Assembly (NCBI RefSeq): GCF_005938675.2
Contig: NZ_VCCH02000026.1
Location: 1-64,000, forward strand
From: Mycobacterium sp. KBS0706
GTDB taxonomy: Bacteria > Pseudomonadota > Alphaproteobacteria > DSM-16000 > Inquilinaceae
Direction: 5' to 3'
Length of the DNA: 64,000 nt
Part shown: in pieces, positions 61,775 to 64,000 of the stretch
How positions within the stretch are numbered: the stretch's first letter is position 1
Layout of the letters: every line of letters begins with the position of its first letter
Notes under the pieces: generated by a model
The model's input: only the letters and a program-made list of their open reading frames with translations
Told to the model about the DNA's origin: nothing
Databases searched by the model: none
Translations under genes and position numbers: made by a program

Positions 61775-62406
61775 GGGCCGGGATGCCGCACGCCTATCTC
61801 CGCGACCCGGAGGCGATCTACCGGCAGTCCTTCGCCACCATCCGGGCGGAGGCGCGGCTGGAGCGGTTTCCGCCGGACGTGGCCGGGCTCGCCGTCCGGG
61901 TGGCGCATGCCTGCGGCATGGTCGAGGTGGTGGACGACCTGCTGTTCACCCCTGATATAGCGACCCGCGGCCGGGCGGCGCTGGCGTCCGGCGCGCCGGT
62001 GCTGGTCGATTGCCGCATGGTCGAATCCGGCATCATTCGCTCCCGCCTGCCGGCCGGGAATGAGATCGTCTCCCTGATCGGCGACCCGTCGCTGCCGGAG
62101 CTGGCGCGCCGCCTGGGCACCACCCGCTCGGCCGTGATGGTCGAGCTGTGGCGCGACCGGCTGGACGGCGCGGTGGTGGCGATCGGCAACGCCCCGACCG
62201 CCCTGTTCCGGCTGCTGGAGCTGCTGCAGGAGGGGGCGCCGCGGCCCGCCGCCATCCTGGGCTTCCCGGTCGGCTTCGTCGGCGCCGCCGAATCCAAGGC
62301 GGCCCTGGCCGAAAGCGACGTGCCCTTCCTGACCCTGCCGGGCCGGCGCGGCGGCAGCGCCATGGCCTCGGCCGCGGTCAACGCCCTGGCGCGGGAGGGG
62401 ATCTGA
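61771..62406 (+). CDS. cobH: precorrin-8X methylmutase
   Basis: A 211-residue CobH/CbiC that moves a methyl from C-11 to C-12 to make hydrogenobyrinate or cobyrinate. '[18 protein letters not shown]', '[18 protein letters not shown]' with the catalytic His, '[18 protein letters not shown]' and '[18 protein letters not shown]' are the family blocks. The GTG at 61771 overlaps the cbiX stop (GTGA); an ATG at 61783 is an alternative. Its stop overlaps the cobL start. Confidence 0.94.
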   Translation: MRAGMPHAYLRDPEAIYRQSFATIRAEARLERFPPDVAGLAVRVAHACGMVEVVDDLLFTPDIATRGRAALASGAPVLVDCRMVESGIIRSRLPAGNEIVSLIGDPSLPELARRLGTTRSAVMVELWRDRLDGAVVAIGNAPTALFRLLELLQEGAPRPAAILGFPVGFVGAAESKAALAESDVPFLTLPGRRGGSAMASAAVNALAREGI

Positions 62407-63626
62407 TGACCCCCTGGCTCAGCATCATCGGCATCGGCGAGGACGGGCTGGACGGCCTGTCGCCCGGCGCCCGCGCCCTCTATGACGGCGCCGAGATCGT
62501 GGTCGGCGGCAAGCGGCACCTGGCGATGGTGCCGGAGGACGGCCGCCGTCGCATCCCCTGGCCGCCGCAGCTGCTGGCCCTGGTGCCGGAGATCGAGGCG
62601 CTGCGCGGCCGCCGAGTCTGCGTCCTGGCCAGCGGCGACCCGATGTGCTTCGGCGTCGGCGTCACCCTGTCACGCCGCATCCCGATCGCCGAGATGGTGG
62701 TGCTGCCGGCGCCGTCCGCCTTCAGCCTGGCCTGCGCCCGGCTCGGCTGGCCGCTGGTCGAGGCCCGCATGGTGACGCTGCACGGCCGGCCGCTGGAGCT
62801 GGTGGTGCCGCATCTGCAGCCCGGGGCGAAGATCCTGGTGCTCAGCGCCGACCGCACCACCCCGGCGCGGCTGGCCGAGCTGCTGCGCCGCACCGGCTGG
62901 GGCCGCAGCGGCTTCGCCGTGCTGGAGCGGATGGGCGGGGAGGGCGAGCGCCTCACCCGCGCCACCGCCGCCGATTGGGGAGATCGCGAGGTCGACGATC
63001 TCAACACCATCGCGCTGGACTGCGTCGCCGGGCCGGAGACGCGGGTGCTGCCGGCGGTGCCGGGCCTGCCGGACGATGCCTTCGCCCATGACGGCCAGCT
63101 GACCAAGCGCGAGGTCCGGGCCATCACCCTGGCGGCGCTGGCGCCGTCGCCCGGGCAGGTGCTGTGGGATGTCGGCGCCGGTTGCGGCTCGATCGCGATC
63201 GAGTGGATGCGCAGCGACCCGCGCTGCCGGGCCGTGGCGGTCGAGCGCGACGATGGCCGCCTGGCCCTGATCGCCCAGAACGCGGCGGCGCTGGGCACGC
63301 CCTTCCTCAAGGTGGTGCGCGGGGAGGCCCCGGCGGCGCTGGCCGACGACCTGCCGCGCCCGGATGCGGTGTTCATCGGCGGCGGCATCACCGCGGAAGG
63401 CGTGGTCGAATCCTGCTGGGCCGCGCTGCCGCCGGGCGGCCGGCTGGTCGCCAATGTGGTGACGGCGGAGGGCGAGGTCGCGGTGATCGGCCACCAGTCC
63501 CGGCTCGGCGGCAGCCTGTCCCGCATCGCCGTGTCGCGGGCCGAGCCTGTCGGCGGCTACCAGGGCTGGCGCCCGCTGATGCCGGTGACGCAATGGGCCG
63601 TCACGAAGCCGTGGGGGCAGGCATGA
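62406..63626 (+). CDS. cobL: precorrin-6Y C5,15-methyltransferase (decarboxylating)
   Basis: A 406-residue fused enzyme. Residues ~1-200 are the CbiE-like C5 methyltransferase ('LSIIGIGEDGLDGLSPGAR', 'VCVLASGDPMCFGVGVTL'); residues ~220-406 are the CbiT-like C15 methyltransferase/decarboxylase with 'LWDVGAGCGSIAIEWMRSDP'. It uses S-adenosylmethionine. Start overlaps the cobH stop (TGATG); stop overlaps the cobI start (ATGA). Confidence 0.94.
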   Translation: MTPWLSIIGIGEDGLDGLSPGARALYDGAEIVVGGKRHLAMVPEDGRRRIPWPPQLLALVPEIEALRGRRVCVLASGDPMCFGVGVTLSRRIPIAEMVVLPAPSAFSLACARLGWPLVEARMVTLHGRPLELVVPHLQPGAKILVLSADRTTPARLAELLRRTGWGRSGFAVLERMGGEGERLTRATAADWGDREVDDLNTIALDCVAGPETRVLPAVPGLPDDAFAHDGQLTKREVRAITLAALAPSPGQVLWDVGAGCGSIAIEWMRSDPRCRAVAVERDDGRLALIAQNAAALGTPFLKVVRGEAPAALADDLPRPDAVFIGGGITAEGVVESCWAALPPGGRLVANVVTAEGEVAVIGHQSRLGGSLSRIAVSRAEPVGGYQGWRPLMPVTQWAVTKPWGQA

Positions 63627-64000
63627 CCGGCACCCTCTATGGCCTCGGCGTGGGCCCGGGCGATCCGGAGCTGGTGACGCTGAAGGCGCTGCGCCTTCTG
63701 CGGGCGGCGCCGGTGCTGGCCTATCCGGCGCCGGATGTCGGCGACAGCTTCGCCCGCGCGATCGTCGCGCCGCATCTCCAGGGCGGCCAGGTGGAGATCG
63801 CCATCCGCGTGCCGATGCGGGTCGATCCGGCCCCGGCCCAGGCGGTCTATGACGCCGCGGCCATCGAGATCGGCGGCCATCTCGACGCCGGCCGCGACGT
63901 CGCGGTGCTGTGCGAGGGCGACCCGTTCTTCTACGGCTCGTTCATGTATCTGTTCGGCCGGCTGGCGGAGCGCCACCGGGTCGAGGTGGTGCCCGGCGTC
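63623..64000 (+). CDS. cobI: precorrin-2 C20-methyltransferase (partial, cut by window end)
   Basis: The first 126 residues of a CobI/CbiL methyltransferase. 'TLYGLGVGPGDPELVTLKAL' at the N-terminus and 'DVAVLCEGDPFFYGSFMYLF' near residue 95 are the family motifs. It methylates C-20 of the precorrin-2 ring. The ATG overlaps the cobL stop. The gene continues past 64000, so the aerobic (CobI) or anaerobic (CbiL) assignment cannot be settled from this piece. Confidence 0.92.
   Translation, partial: MTGTLYGLGVGPGDPELVTLKALRLLRAAPVLAYPAPDVGDSFARAIVAPHLQGGQVEIAIRVPMRVDPAPAQAVYDAAAIEIGGHLDAGRDVAVLCEGDPFFYGSFMYLFGRLAERHRVEVVPGV

Overview
The window is very GC-rich throughout, with GC-ending codons and densely packed genes that often share ATGA-type start/stop overlaps. 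It suggests an alphaproteobacterium, probably of the Rhodospirillales/Azospirillum-Inquilinus kind. That placement is inferred from a GTTC-N7-GTTC SOS box, the cobH-cobL-cobI gene order, a full-length PutA, a 35-residue lysine-rich protein of a type common in the class, and a palindromic intergenic element. No rRNA, tRNA, CRISPR array, transposase or phage gene was seen.

Region 1 (1-13.9 kb) holds small accessory metabolism and regulation. It contains a SRPBCC-GFA fusion, four LysR regulators (three divergent from or beside an aldo/keto reductase, a quinone reductase and an NmrA-like protein, one after an arginase-family gene), a 2H phosphoesterase behind a well-formed SOS promoter, an ArsR-SRPBCC pair with a clear operator, an MFS carrier, an unrecognised 378-residue protein and an ArsC/Spx-like protein.

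Region 2 (13.9-24.1 kb) holds an RTX-repeat protein, two GNAT enzymes, a thioredoxin-like protein, a secreted alpha/beta hydrolase, a cyclase-TolB-TPR signalling protein, an acyl-carrier-like protein without the expected serine coupled to a flavin disulfide reductase, an OmpA-like lipoprotein and a MeaB GTPase.

Region 3 (24.1-38 kb) holds a fatty-acid desaturase with a coupled membrane protein under a divergent ArsR gene with two operators, an IclR regulator divergent from a phytanoyl-CoA-type dioxygenase and MFS carrier, an Atm1-type ABC exporter with a DUF4241 lipoprotein, an L,D-transpeptidase next to a DUF882/MepK-like endopeptidase, a metallophosphoesterase with a nucleotidyltransferase that has no ordinary start codon, a phosphonate-type hexapeptide acetyltransferase, and a LysR regulator.

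Region 4 (38-50.8 kb) is one same-strand catabolic block: a peptide ABC importer (binding protein, two permeases, fused double ATPase), a CocE/X-Pro-peptidase-type hydrolase, an aconitase X (cis-3-hydroxy-L-proline dehydratase type) and a full-length PutA. Read together, these suggest uptake and breakdown of proline/hydroxyproline-containing peptides to glutamate.

Region 5 (50.8-55.2 kb) looks like an insertion directly after putA. A SARP-TPR regulator, two unrecognised small proteins and a second class III cyclase lie between the intact putA 3' end and a decayed direct copy of that 3' end.

Region 6 (55.2-64 kb) holds an orphan VasI/TagO-like protein, a YeeE/YedE membrane protein, an M3 oligopeptidase, a palindromic repeat, an SDR epimerase and the start of a cobalamin operon (cbiX with a very His-rich tail, cobH, cobL, cobI running off the right edge). 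Family names come from motif recognition; no database search was run.
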